Positions 1 to 9,327 of a stretch of 64,000 bases of DNA are shown here, one piece after another. The stretch spans positions 1 to 64,000 of the forward strand of contig MU621127.1 of NCBI GenBank assembly GCA_025399215.1. The letters run 5' to 3'. The notes below the pieces were generated by a model that was not told where the DNA came from, ran no database searches, and was given only the letters and a program-made list of their open reading frames with translations. Origin of the DNA: Globomyces pollinis-pini (Eukaryota; Chytridiomycota; Chytridiomycetes; Rhizophydiales; Globomycetaceae). Position 1 is the stretch's first letter. Each line of letters begins with the position of its first letter. The position numbers and the translations under genes are program-made.

Positions 1-2
1 GA

Positions 3-347
3 TCCTATGGTGTCATTCCCGTTTTCTTACCAGCTTACTGTCCCTTTTATAATCCAATAGATTGTTTTTTTGAAAGGCTTAAAGGCGATGATTTCAAGAA
101 ACACTATAAAGGAGAGAATTTCAATTTATCAATCTTTGTTGCCACTATAATGAAGTATTCATTTTACGATTACAGCAAACTTTTCGATAAAGCTAGTGGG
201 TTTTGTGCTGGTGTTGCTAATTTAGATGATGTTTCATTCGAACAAACAATAATATATAAATTTGAGAGCATGATTTTATTCAATAATATTCATGATCTTC
301 ATCTTTTTGATCCCGAATACGTCTCTCAATATTGTCATCTAAAGTAG
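3..347 (+). CDS. DDE-superfamily transposase, C-terminal part (cut by window edge)
   Basis: The frame is open from the first bases of the window to a TAG at 345-347, about 114 residues. Early in it is a stretch reading V-x-L-P-A-Y-C-P-F-Y-N-P-I-D, followed by C-F-F-E-R-L-K. This matches the end of the catalytic core of Tc1/mariner and IS630-like transposases (DDE_3 family), where the LPPYSPxxNPIE block carries the last acidic residue; here it is Asp. The rest of the gene lies outside the window, so intactness cannot be judged. The 3' end overlaps the convergent coiled-coil gene by about 68 bp. It may be an active copy or a remnant. Confidence 0.65.
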   Translation, partial: SYGVIPVFLPAYCPFYNPIDCFFERLKGDDFKKHYKGENFNLSIFVATIMKYSFYDYSKLFDKASGFCAGVANLDDVSFEQTIIYKFESMILFNNIHDLHLFDPEYVSQYCHLK

Positions 348-765
348 TATCAGGCCTGGTGATGTTAATTAAGCCAGGAATTATAGCACCAAAGGCATTG
401 AGAGTGTCTTCTAGGGAATCAATTCTTGATACTAACATGTTTTGTGATTCTTTTACCTGATTTAGTTTAGCTCTAAGTTGTTCCACTATATCTCTTGCGA
501 CAACCATTGTATTATTAACGGAAGTCAAACGTTGTTGAGAAGCATTTGGTCTATTGTCAAATAGATGGATGATGTGTGATGGTGGAGGGCTCATGATCAG
601 TCTTTTTTGAGTTGGAATGGGTTTACTAACAATATGGGATGCCCAAATTCTCCAATGAGCTGCAGCACTGACATACTTGTGTTGATGAGCGTCTCTAAGT
701 TTTTCAATAACTTCACGAATAAGTTCATCGGCAGCAGCTCCAGATCGATCTTGAATTTTAGGCAT
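280..765 (-). CDS. Small coiled-coil protein, unknown function
   Basis: Intronless, 161 residues, starting MPKIQDRSG. I do not recognise the family. An N-terminal helical part (IREVIEKLRDAHQHKY) leads to a W-rich stretch. Residues about 85-125 have heptad-like spacing (VVARDIVEQLRAKLNQVKES then LVSRIDSLEDTL), which suggests a short coiled coil. The tail is charged and ends DEDHEYY. There is no signal peptide or membrane segment. The start lies only 50 bp from the TMEM234 start on the other strand, so the two share a very short divergent promoter. The 3' end overlaps the transposase tail. Codon use resembles neighbouring host genes, so I consider it real. Confidence 0.6.
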   Translation of the reverse strand: MPKIQDRSGAAADELIREVIEKLRDAHQHKYVSAAAHWRIWASHIVSKPIPTQKRLIMSPPPSHIIHLFDNRPNASQQRLTSVNNTMVVARDIVEQLRAKLNQVKESQNMLVSRIDSLEDTLNAFGAIIPGLINITRPDTTLDDNIERRIRDQKDEDHEYY

Positions 766-814
766 TAGAATATTTCTGTTGAATACTTTTTGAAACTTTT
801 AACATTTTCTATAG

Positions 815-1240
815 ATGATAGTTGGTACGTCAAAGAACAGTAGAGATTAATACTATACAGAGCATACTATAGGTTTTATAGCGGTGTCATTATGTTGGGG
901 ATTTACAAATCCATTCATAAAACGAGGAACTATTGGTTTGGATATAGTAACATCAAATCATCAGGATCGTCACCCTATAATCCAAACAGCATACCAGATC
1001 AAATACTTAGCAACTCGATGGCAATACGTATTGCCATTAGCTCTCAACCTCTCGGGATCAACAGTCTATTACTATTTATTGGGAGATGCTGAACTTTCAG
1101 TTGCTGTTCCTATTACAAATTCATTATCGTTTGTGATGACTATTTTAGCTGGGGCATTACTGGGTGAAAGCAAATTAGGATCAATAGATTTAATTGGCAT
1201 CCTACTAGTGATCGTCGGTGTCATTATCTGTGTATCTTGA
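815..1240 (+). CDS. TMEM234-family small membrane protein
   Basis: Two exons, 815-824 and 873-1240, joined over a 48-nt intron, give 125 residues. Exon 1 supplies only MIVG. The joined N-terminus reads M-I-V-G-F-I-A-V-S-L-C-W-G-F-T-N-P-F-I-K, the typical opening of TMEM234 proteins (small EamA/DMT-like four-helix membrane proteins). Later hydrophobic segments fall near LPLALNLSGSTVYYYLLG, VPITNSLSFVMTILAG and LIGILLVIVGVIICVS. The conserved GExxxxxDxxG-like turn before the last helix is present (GESKLGSIDLIG). Its molecular role in fungi is not established. The exon join is supported by frame and family length. Confidence 0.85.
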
Positions 1241-1311
1241 TCTCCCTCTTTCTCTAATAAACGTTTATTGATTCTTTCTTCTAAAGTTTACAAAAATTTT
1301 CTCAACTTGGA

Positions 1312-2095
1312 ATGAATTCCCTATTGAAATCTAAATCAACTGCAGAATTATGTTCAAATCCTTCCATACGAAAATCCATCAGTCTCACACACGTTCAATA
1401 CCAGTCCGGTGATGTACTGGGGAAAATCTTAGCTTGCATATCTTTAACACCAATCACTCTTATCGTATCATACATCACGTACAATCATATCCTAACACTA
1501 GATTGATAATCTTTAAACGTGATATTGTCACCTTGTACCTTTTCATTGGTCAATTAGGAAACGAAATTGTAAACAAATGTTTAAAGGAATGGATTCAGGA
1601 AAAAAGACCATCAGGTAATTATTATTTCAGTTTAATCAAAGATCATTTGGGTGATGGTTCATATGGAATGCCAAGTAGTCATTCTCAATTCATGTGGTTC
1701 TTTACTACATTTTGTATCTTACATCTCTACACTCAGTAACTTTCCATGCTAATCATAGTGTATCATTCCGTTACAAGTTGATGAAACCTTTTATCTCTTG
1801 TGGTTTGGTTGTGATGGCATTATTGGTTGGTGTATCACGGTAAGGGTGTTGTACTTACAATAGTGTCTATTTAGAGTATCATACAATTGAACAGGTTGTG
1901 GTGGGATCGTGCTTGGGGCTTATTATTGGGTTGACCTGGTTTTTGTTGTCTGGAAATCTGAATTGGATATCTCGCCTACTCATTCATGGATACTTTGGGG
2001 AGTTACTTTTATTCAAGGATACCAGAGAGATTAATAACGTACTACACGATGAATTTATCCATTTTAAATTAAATCGTAAAAATAAAATGGATTAA
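1312..2095 (+). CDS. Dolichyldiphosphatase (PAP2 family, Cax4/DOLPP1)
   Basis: Exons 1312-1478, 1502-1735, 1759-1839 and 1864-2095 give 237 residues, close to family length. The enzyme removes phosphate from dolichyl pyrophosphate on the lumenal ER face and so recycles the N-glycosylation lipid carrier. The N-terminal S-L-T-H-V-Q-Y-Q-x-G-D block and the phosphatase signatures are visible: K-x6-R-P (KEWIQEKRP), PSSHSQF, and the third motif S-R-V-Y-L-E-Y-H-T. There are several hydrophobic helices. The three introns are only 23, 23 and 24 nt, each with GT...AG ends and a CTAAC/CTAAT-like branch site in the first two. Removing them is needed to restore the family motifs. Confidence 0.93.
1479..1501 (+). 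other. 23-nt spliceosomal intron
   Basis: Begins GTACAATC, carries the branch-like TCCTAAC and ends ACTAG. Removal joins TACATCAC to ATTGATAATC and restores the reading SYITLIIFKRD expected in dolichyldiphosphatase. Other GT sites nearby give a wrong frame and a stop. This is one of the shortest introns in the window. Confidence 0.85.
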
Positions 2096-2132
2096 TAGAC
2101 AAATAATGCAAAATGATATTTATTATATAGAG

Positions 2133-3798
2133 TTATTCAACATTCAGATAAGCAGCTTGAGCATCCCGCAAAGCTTTCAACCACATCGCAAGCACTTCGG
2201 CAGATTCAGCGGACAAGATCCAACTTCGTTTAGACAACACCAATCTAAAACAGTAAGAATGGTGATCTTTTCGAGGAGTGACTGGATCAATTTCGATAAT
2301 ATCAAGAATGGATTTGATGGGAATCAAGCGACGCACTTCATATTCCTACTGGTTAGAAGTGAGTATTTACAGATTGATTGGCGTAGGTGATAAGATTGTG
2401 ATGGCGGAGCACGACCCAGTACTTTTTCCACGTCTTGACACCGCCAAGACCAGTTTTGAGCTTCGAGAGGTAACCTTGAGCCAGGACAAGATCACTACCT
2501 GGTGTGCCAGGAGTTGGAGTGGTAGGGGTATCATCGTCTGAATCAGTTGCATTTGTTCCCCAGGAGTTGGCCAAAGGACTGGATCCAATACGCACTTCGG
2601 CTAGTTGAGAAGTGAGAAGTGGCCTAGGGATTGGTATGGGAGTGGCGCTGTTTGTTTCTGTTGCGCTGTTTGAAGAGTTGTTTTTGAGATGTCCATTATT
2701 ATTATTATGGCTTTTTTCTATAACGCTGTTTAATTCTGGAGCTGAAGGTGTCTCAGCATTTGAACTAGGTAAATCTCTGGTATTGCTGCTGGAAGGACTC
2801 GTTGAGTTTATGTCTATATTATTTTTCATTGTAAAAGTGACATGATGATTAACAGTACTGTTTGTTTTCAAACCACTGGTATGATTTTCACCCATCGTTA
2901 TGGCATTATTGTTGGTATTAGCAATGAGATTATTATTGATTGTATCAGTGGTATAGCTGCCAACATTATTAGTATTGCTGGGATCACTATTCTCTGTAAC
3001 AGTATTGAGCGTTAAACTAGGAATAGGGGTACTTTCTGGTATTTGCGGTAATGGAGTCCCAAGTGGAGATACTTCACTAGCAGATGGAATTCCTATACAT
3101 TAGAATTTTCTTTCAAGTGAAATGTATTGTAACTGGAATAGATGACAAAAAGCATATCAGTAAGTGCAAGATTGACAAAACCCTTTTCAAAAATACAAAT
3201 AGCAATAGTGTGTGACAATACCTGAAGAAGAAGGGATTGAAGGAACGGTCAATACAGAAGCATCTGTGGCGGCATCTTTATCAGGAGAAAGGAGGGGAGC
3301 AGAGAGCAAATTCAAATGCTTCAACCACAAGTCCATCTGATCTTTCGAGTCAGCCTGTAGGTAGTATATACGTTCTTTAGTAGAGATACCAAATGAAAAT
3401 GGACGTTTAGGTAAATCCAAAGGGGCAATGGCGTGAATTCGATGGATATCAATGATATTGAGAATTTCGTATTCCTAAGGATAAGAGGATAATGCTAAAA
3501 CCTTATCATCCTTATAATATGCTAATCTATTTGGTTTGAGCACAAAATATCTTTTTTTCCAAGTTCTACGCTTCTCGCCCTTTTTCTTCAAGAAAGATGC
3601 GATTATAGTAGTTTCTCTCTCATTCAAAGCCAGAGTTTGTATTTTTGGAGAGTACTCATTGTCATTAAATTGATTGTAGTTGATTTGGTAGAATTCGTCG
3701 TCTGAGAGTGGATGCAGATCATCAGCAGAGTCTTCATTGTCTGACGAATGTTTTGGATAAGGAAAGAAAGATTCCTGGTTTTGGTTTGAAGAATTCAT
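2133..3798 (-). CDS. Double PH-domain protein (Opy1-like architecture)
   Basis: Exons on the minus strand are 3798-3502, 3474-3222, 3092-2371 and 2345-2133, totalling 494 residues. The introns are 27, 129 and 25 nt. PH domain 1 starts near residue 70 (A-S-F-L-K-K-K-G...W-K-K-R-Y-F-V-L) and ends in the second exon with D-Q-M-D-L-W-L-K-H-L. A Ser/Thr/Asn-rich linker follows. PH domain 2 starts G-Y-L-S-K-L-K-T and ends in the last exon with the conserved Trp helix (LAMWLKALRD). Two PH domains without another catalytic domain resembles yeast Opy1, which binds phosphoinositides. Orthology is not proven. I chose ATG 3798 because the longer frame runs into a telobox-rich stretch that looks like promoter or leader. 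Confidence 0.8.
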
Positions 3799-3808
3799 GG
3801 AAAGTGCC

Positions 3809-3852
3809 AACCCTAGCCATTTTGTAACCCTAGTAACCCTATCCAACCCTAA
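3809..3852 (-). promoter_or_regulatory. Cluster of four AACCCTA (telobox-like) motifs
   Basis: Four AACCCTA/G-type elements lie at 3809-3816, 3826-3833, 3835-3841 and 3845-3852, just upstream of the double-PH gene start. On the sense strand of that gene they read TTAGGGTT-like. In many fungi such boxes in promoters bind Tbf1/telobox factors. A telomere remnant is unlikely because the units are irregularly spaced. Confidence 0.5.
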
Positions 3853-3859
3853 TTCAACT

Positions 3860-6640
3860 GGCGAGCACGGATGGAGACCCGATTTGGATGTGGTCGTTGT
3901 TCCGGTTACTCTAATGCTATCAGATAGCTTGGTTCTTGTTTTTTCTTAAATTTGTATCTTTTGAGTTTTCATCCTTGGCCATGTGCCAAAATTACGAACA
4001 ACGCGTGTTGAATTCTTGAAATTACAGTCTTACGAAACTAAACACTCACTATTGGTAGGCAGGATTGAAATTATTCAATAGATATCTATTTTGCTCCTTC
4101 AAAATTAGATTATGTACATTCACTTAGCACTGAACAATTACAGATACAAACATCACATATTGCAATACAATTACTGGGAACAAAAGACTCCCAGATTTGA
4201 AACATTCACATCCTGAAGACTGTTTTTTGACTGTCAATACCAAGAGGATTTTGTGGAGTGTAATTTCTTCCTGTTGTATGTGTGATTTTCCAAAACATTA
4301 GACTGTGGGTAGTTAAACTTTATTAGAGCATAAGCAATTTTATGTATCTAATAATGCTTATTCGGCCATTATCTGAATAATTGCTTGTTCAGAATCAAAA
4401 AGATTCTTAACTCTTACAGTTAACTAGCCAGCTTTTTTATTAACTCAGATGTTTTGAACAAAATGGTGTGTACATTTATGCAAGTCAAGTTTGTGGGAAT
4501 ATATTCAAGTCAAGTTTGTGGGAATATATTCAAGTCAAATTTGTGTGAATTTTTGCAAGTCCAGTTTGACAGGAATCACGATCAGACCGCTATATATATA
4601 ACCTGTTGACGCTATGTATAGCTTTAAGACTCTAAAAAAATAGAGTCGGTTTCAAATGGGAGAACAATTGACGATTGTTTTCGTCAATGACTGCATCCTG
4701 GGAATACAATGTTGGTAATTGTTTTTTATTAATCATAGCTCGGTATCACACCGGATTTAATCAACCATTGGGGTTGAGGCACTCTACTTCAACTCATCTA
4801 AAAGCTTTAATGTTGGACATTTGGTTTGTTCAAAGTTCAGTCTTATTGAAAGAGCTGTGGGGCAAATCGTTATGCTAAAGAGACAAAATGGGACAATATA
4901 CCACTGGCATTATGTAACGGCAGTGATCCTGATGGCACTGATAAGTGCAAGAACAAAGGCAAAAATAAGCTTGAACCAACGTTTTTGGAAGAAATAAGGC
5001 GCCAAACAATCAAGATTCTTCAAATTCTGAATTTTCAAGGTACTTCACATTTGGGAAGAACAATCAAAATTCTTTTATACCATGGATCAAGCCTTTCCTG
5101 CCGAGGTGTACCCAATTCCACACAGATGTGGCTCACATGTGAGTATTCTACACTCCGCATTTCCAACCTAATGAAGAAGCATATTTCAAGTTGGACACAT
5201 GGTAATCTCTTTTGGTCATGATATGTACCAAAAGAATGGACTTGGCCAAGACCAATTGGAACGCGCCAGACTCTTAAAATGAATCAAATTAATAAATCAC
5301 ATAAATTTTAATATTTCATTTTGATATGTAAATTTCTTTTTTAAGTCATATGCAACTATTTTATATATTTATACTATTTACAATGGTTTGCATGTAAACA
5401 AGTTTTTCATACTATTTGATTCATTTGATACCGAAAAGCTTTTAATCGACTATTGGTTTGAATTTCAGCTATGCGATGATGGTCAAAGATAAAGAAATAC
5501 TGTTGAACCTGCAACTTGAGTATGGTCCTGGGGATAACTTTTAACAATGTTCTGTAGGACGAGTATCGACAAGAATGGCTAGAGGTAGCATTTTAAGTAC
5601 GTTAGTCGCAATATTGAAATTTGAAAATGGTACATCAAGCAATTCAAGGTCACCTGATGTTGCGTGTACATCGAGCAGCAGCATTGCTTGCAAATCAGAT
5701 ATTCAGTGATTTATAGCCAGTGATTATTAACATTCGGCTCGCAAGAAGCATTGAAACGAAAGCTGAACGGTACACTTGGAAGAGTCACCGTCATTGATTC
5801 AGCAATAGAAGCTTGGTATCAAAGTCGAACTTTACCACATTAAAATCGAGCCTGATATTACAGACCACATAAGATGAAGGCAATTTTAATAATAAACACA
5901 TAGATTTAGGAATTCCTAGTTTTAATATTCAAATTTTGTTGTGTTTCGCTGAAAGTTGAACCGAACAAAGTAAATTTGAGGAACTAATTTTACTTGATGA
6001 GATTCAATATTTTCGTTATTGTTTGTTTTTTATACAAACTTGTGTGCGAGCACGACTTTAGGATCACTCGATTCAACATGCTCTAAACGCCAATGTGCAT
6101 GATTTTTTGGTCAAGTTACAAGTGCTTTTTGTTTGGTATTTACTATTTCATATTTAACTTTAAACAATAAGTTTATACAATTCAGGAAAGTAGGTACTTT
6201 TCACTAAGTTTTAAACATCTACTAAACAACAGTGACAAATAAAAGTCACGATGCATATGTAATAATGATAATTTTATGAAATGGTGTTTATCATAAGCAA
6301 AAATTGTGCTGTGCTGACATGTTTGATTTCGTAAGTCCATAGTAAGTTTGTGAAGGACATGTTTGTGTTCACATTGCCATGCTGTGAATAAAATCACACT
6401 AGATTAATTCATCAGATATTTTCTTACTTGAGAAACATGGATAATACAGTTTTAATCAATGTAAGAGTTTCTTAATCTTCCTCATCATATATTCGTTCAA
6501 CACGAAAACTCATTATTATCCTTGATAATACCATCATCTTCACATCACATCCTCTTAACAATCAAAGCTAAGCATATCGTTTAACACGCTTATAAATTAT
6601 CTATTGTTACTTGAATGCTAATGCCGATGAATAGTGTTTA
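3860..6640. other. Long stretch without a confident gene
   Basis: About 2.8 kb with only short open frames, the best at 4675-4878 and 4870-5221. In a second frame, 4864-5221 is open and reads as an unbroken, Lys-rich peptide, but I recognise no domain and see no intron set that joins the pieces. A 25-bp tandem repeat sits at 4481-4580. The region may hold a decayed mobile element, but I found no terminal repeats or transposase motif that prove it. Confidence 0.5.
4481..4580. repeat. 25-bp tandem repeat, four units
   Basis: Units begin at 4481, 4506, 4531 and 4556, each starting CAAGTC. The first two are identical over 25 bp. The third and fourth have drifted (AAATTTGTGTG and CCAGTTTGACAGG variants). 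Confidence 0.85.
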
Positions 6641-6641
6641 G

Positions 6642-7196
6642 ATGGAAGAAGGTTCGTTTACCATCCTTCAAACTTTCAGTATCAATCAGTTGATGATATT
6701 TTAAAAGATGTCTTCGATTCTCAAGATCTGCACTTTGGTTTTAAGTCTGGTGTTTACAGTCCAATCCACCATGAAGAACTTCTTCATCAGGCGATTGATC
6801 ATCATCCTACCAACAAGATTTCCATAGAACAAACCAAGACGGCAGTCCAACCACCGTTTTCAACCTTCAATCGACCTAAAAAGCCAAAAAAGCTACACAC
6901 TTGCATATTCGAAGGTTGTAATAATTGTAACGATGGCCGAATCTAACCATTTAGCATATGCTCGATCATATTCTCTCAAAATTCACATAGAATCATCTCA
7001 TCTAAATATAAGGCCATTTGCGTGTAGTTATGAAAGGTGTGACCAGAAGTTTGCCCGGAAGCATGATCTGCAAAGACATGAAAACATCCACAGAAACGAA
7101 CGTACATTCAGATGTACTAAATGTGCCAAGAATTTTAGGAGAAAGGATCATCTAGAGATTCATATGGAGAAAATGCGATGTAAAATCTATGGATGA
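6642..7196 (+). CDS. C2H2 zinc-finger protein, copy A (5' end unresolved)
   Basis: Exon 6642(or later)-6926 joins exon 6955-7196 across a 28-nt intron. The upstream exon has F-Q-Y-Q-S-V-D-D-I-L-K-D-V-F, the SVDDxL block shared with the paralogues. A first finger is split by the intron (C-I-F-E-G-C-N-N then S-Y-A-R-S-Y). Two complete fingers follow (KFARKHDLQRHENIH and NFRRKDHLEIHMEKMRC). No in-frame ATG precedes the SVDD block: a TAG lies at about 6634-6636. The true start must be in an upstream exon, or the gene is 5'-truncated. It is nearly identical in its finger exon to copy B at 30.4 kb, in inverted orientation. A DNA-binding transcription factor role is inferred. Confidence 0.65.
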
Positions 7197-7881
7197 GCAA
7201 CAAGCTTTTGTTCTACTTTCAAAATTACACTCGCAGCCGATATTATGATATTTCTTGTATAATAAACTCAATGTACTAAAAAACCAATGAATGCTGACTG
7301 GTTATCCGTTCTGGGACAGCAAAATATCAATGTCTAGGTTGATCCATGACAAAGAGTTAATTTATGTCTAAAGATGGAATGATTAAGGAACTGATAGATT
7401 TTAAATGACCAATACACAAGACACTGACTCCCAGGTCCCGAACAATGTGACTTCCATACACTCCATGTTCAAAAAAAGGCTGTAAAGACAATCGATGGTG
7501 AATCAAGATTATGAAGTTCGTTCACATAGTCGCTTGCAAAGACTTTGCAAGCTACCACTTTGCAGCAAAGTGGTAGTCCTATACAAAGGTTGACTCTGCA
7601 CCACAACTTACCACAAAACATGACTTGAACAAGCAATGCTAAACGTAACAATCAGCGTAAATTGTAAGGGTCTTTAATAATCAAGGATTGAATTCTGTTG
7701 CATCAAAAGCTCATTTTCAGGGGAATTCCCTTTCCCATAAAAATCCATTCCACGTTGTAATTTATCCACTGCAGAGTTTAAAAGCAACAAGAAATCAATT
7801 TCATAGAAAACTAAAGACGCAACAAAATTAGTGGAAAACTACAGTAGAATTAAAGAAAACAACAGGAACCAACAACCAGAC
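7197..7881. other. Gene-free stretch with diverged duplicate of the 30.1-30.4 kb flank
   Basis: No gene seen. Positions about 7340-7480 resemble the reverse complement of about 30130-30300; a shared core includes TCCCAGGTCCCGAACAA. The corresponding open frame at 30.1 kb is broken here by a TGA after the TTTTAAA segment. A 12-bp-arm palindrome lies at 7552-7576. Confidence 0.55.
7552..7576. repeat. Perfect 12-bp inverted repeat with 1-nt centre
   Basis: CTACCACTTTGC, then A, then GCAAAGTGGTAG. The arms are exact complements. It could form a cruciform or be a dyad protein-binding site. No T-run follows and no gene ends here. Confidence 0.8.
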
Positions 7882-9108
7882 ATGAACGCTTTACTTATCA
7901 ACGAATATGGACCTCCAGAAAATCTTATTTACGATACAACTAGTATCCCAACTATTCGAAATTCAAATGATATTATCATAAACGTAAAGGCTGCCGGTGT
8001 TAATCCTGCTGATTTTAAAATCAGATACGGTTATTTGGCATTACCCCTTCGTTTCTCCTTTCCTATCATTTTAGGTGTCGACTATGCTGGAGTCGTTCAT
8101 GCTGTTGGTGATAATGTTTTTGACTTTAAGCCAGGTGATGCCGTTTATGGCAAGTTTGGTCCTATTCCTTCCAATCAAGGTATTAGTTCCCTAAACCTCA
8201 CTGATCTATTTGAACTGCACACTCTTACCAATCGATTAAACCGTATTTATTAATTTTTTTTAGGTACATATGCCGAATACTGCAGAATAAACACTAAATC
8301 AGACACAATCTTACACAAACCTGACAATATCTCTTTCGAAGAAGCCGCAGGTGTGGGTGTAGGTGCACTCACCGCTTATACATCTCTTGTTCATCATGGT
8401 GGATTATCTGTTGATAACGGTGCACATACCAGAGTACTCGTTATTGGTGCTGCTGGGGGAGTGGGTAATTGGGCTGTACAAATTGCTCATGTTTTGGGTG
8501 CTCATGTAACTGCTATTTGTTCGTCCCCTAACATCCCCTTTGTTCTTTCCTTAGGTAATCTCATATTTTCTTCTTTACACACATCTCATGCTGACCAATG
8601 CGATCGATTAATGAAACACTATATCCACTAATAACAATTCAGTTTCTTCAATTTTATCACAAAGCTAACTTGATTAGGTGCAGATGAAACAATAGATTAT
8701 AAAAAAGTGGATTTAAAGGAAGAACTCTCTGCCAAAGAACCATTTGATATAGTTGTTGATACAGTTGGTGGGGACGAGTATTGGAAAATTATTGAACCTC
8801 ATATCAAACCTAAGGGAATGTATTCCACCGCCGTTGGGCATGAACTTCATGGAGGTCACGGCCCACTCACTATCAGCAAACTGCTTTCAACCGCCTTCAC
8901 CCTGGCCCCACGGTTTTTGTTGGGTCGTACATGGTACTATCAAGTCATTACACTACCTACGTTCTTTCCACCTGTGATTAATGAGTGGTTACGAGATGGG
9001 AAAATCAAGTCATTTGTCAAACATACGTTTCCATTGAAAGATGGCCGATTGGCTCATGAGCAATCAGAGTCTAATCGAACAGTTGGTAAAATTGTCCTTA
9101 TTCCTTAA
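7882..9108 (+). CDS. Zinc-less medium-chain dehydrogenase/quinone-oxidoreductase-like protein
   Basis: Exons 7882-8179, 8264-8554 and 8678-9108 give 339 residues; the introns are 84 and 123 nt, longer than most here. The N-terminal GroES-like domain has V-K-A-A-G-V-N-P-A-D and G-V-D-Y-A-G-V-V, typical of the MDR superfamily without catalytic zinc. The Rossmann fold follows: EEAAGVGVGALTAY, then VLVIGAAGGVGNWAVQIA with the GxxGxxG cofactor loop, then C-S-S-P-N and L-G-A-D-E-T-I-D-Y. This is the NADPH-dependent quinone reductase/RTN4IP1-like group. The substrate cannot be told. The Met at 7831 is in frame but the alignment starts at MNALLINEYG (7882). Confidence 0.88.
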
Positions 9109-9327
9109 CTTTGCTTCTTCACCTCTTAATAAACCATTTTCTCATTAGCTTTAATTGATCAATATTCACTGTCAGTTCTTACAAAGGCAAAACTTAAGAA
9201 ATTTTCTGCTCAATTTCAATTCCTTAGCGTGGTAAGAAGACCAATTCTTCTTGGATCTTATGCCTCAAAAGAAATAGCATGAAAATCTGATCAATTTCAT
9301 TTTATTCACTTGACTGGTAACGATAAC

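Noticed and set aside
884..892. Starts of TMEM234 at 884 or 892
   Set aside because: 884 is GTG and 892 is out of frame. A 10-nt first exon at 815 gives the proper N-terminus.
3809..3852. Telomere remnant or subtelomeric repeat
   Set aside because: Only four irregular units in a short promoter, with housekeeping genes on both sides.
7469..7651. 60-codon minus-strand frame downstream of zinc-finger copy A
   Set aside because: It overlaps the palindrome and the duplicated flank, has no family signal, and its strand does not match the duplicated relic frame.
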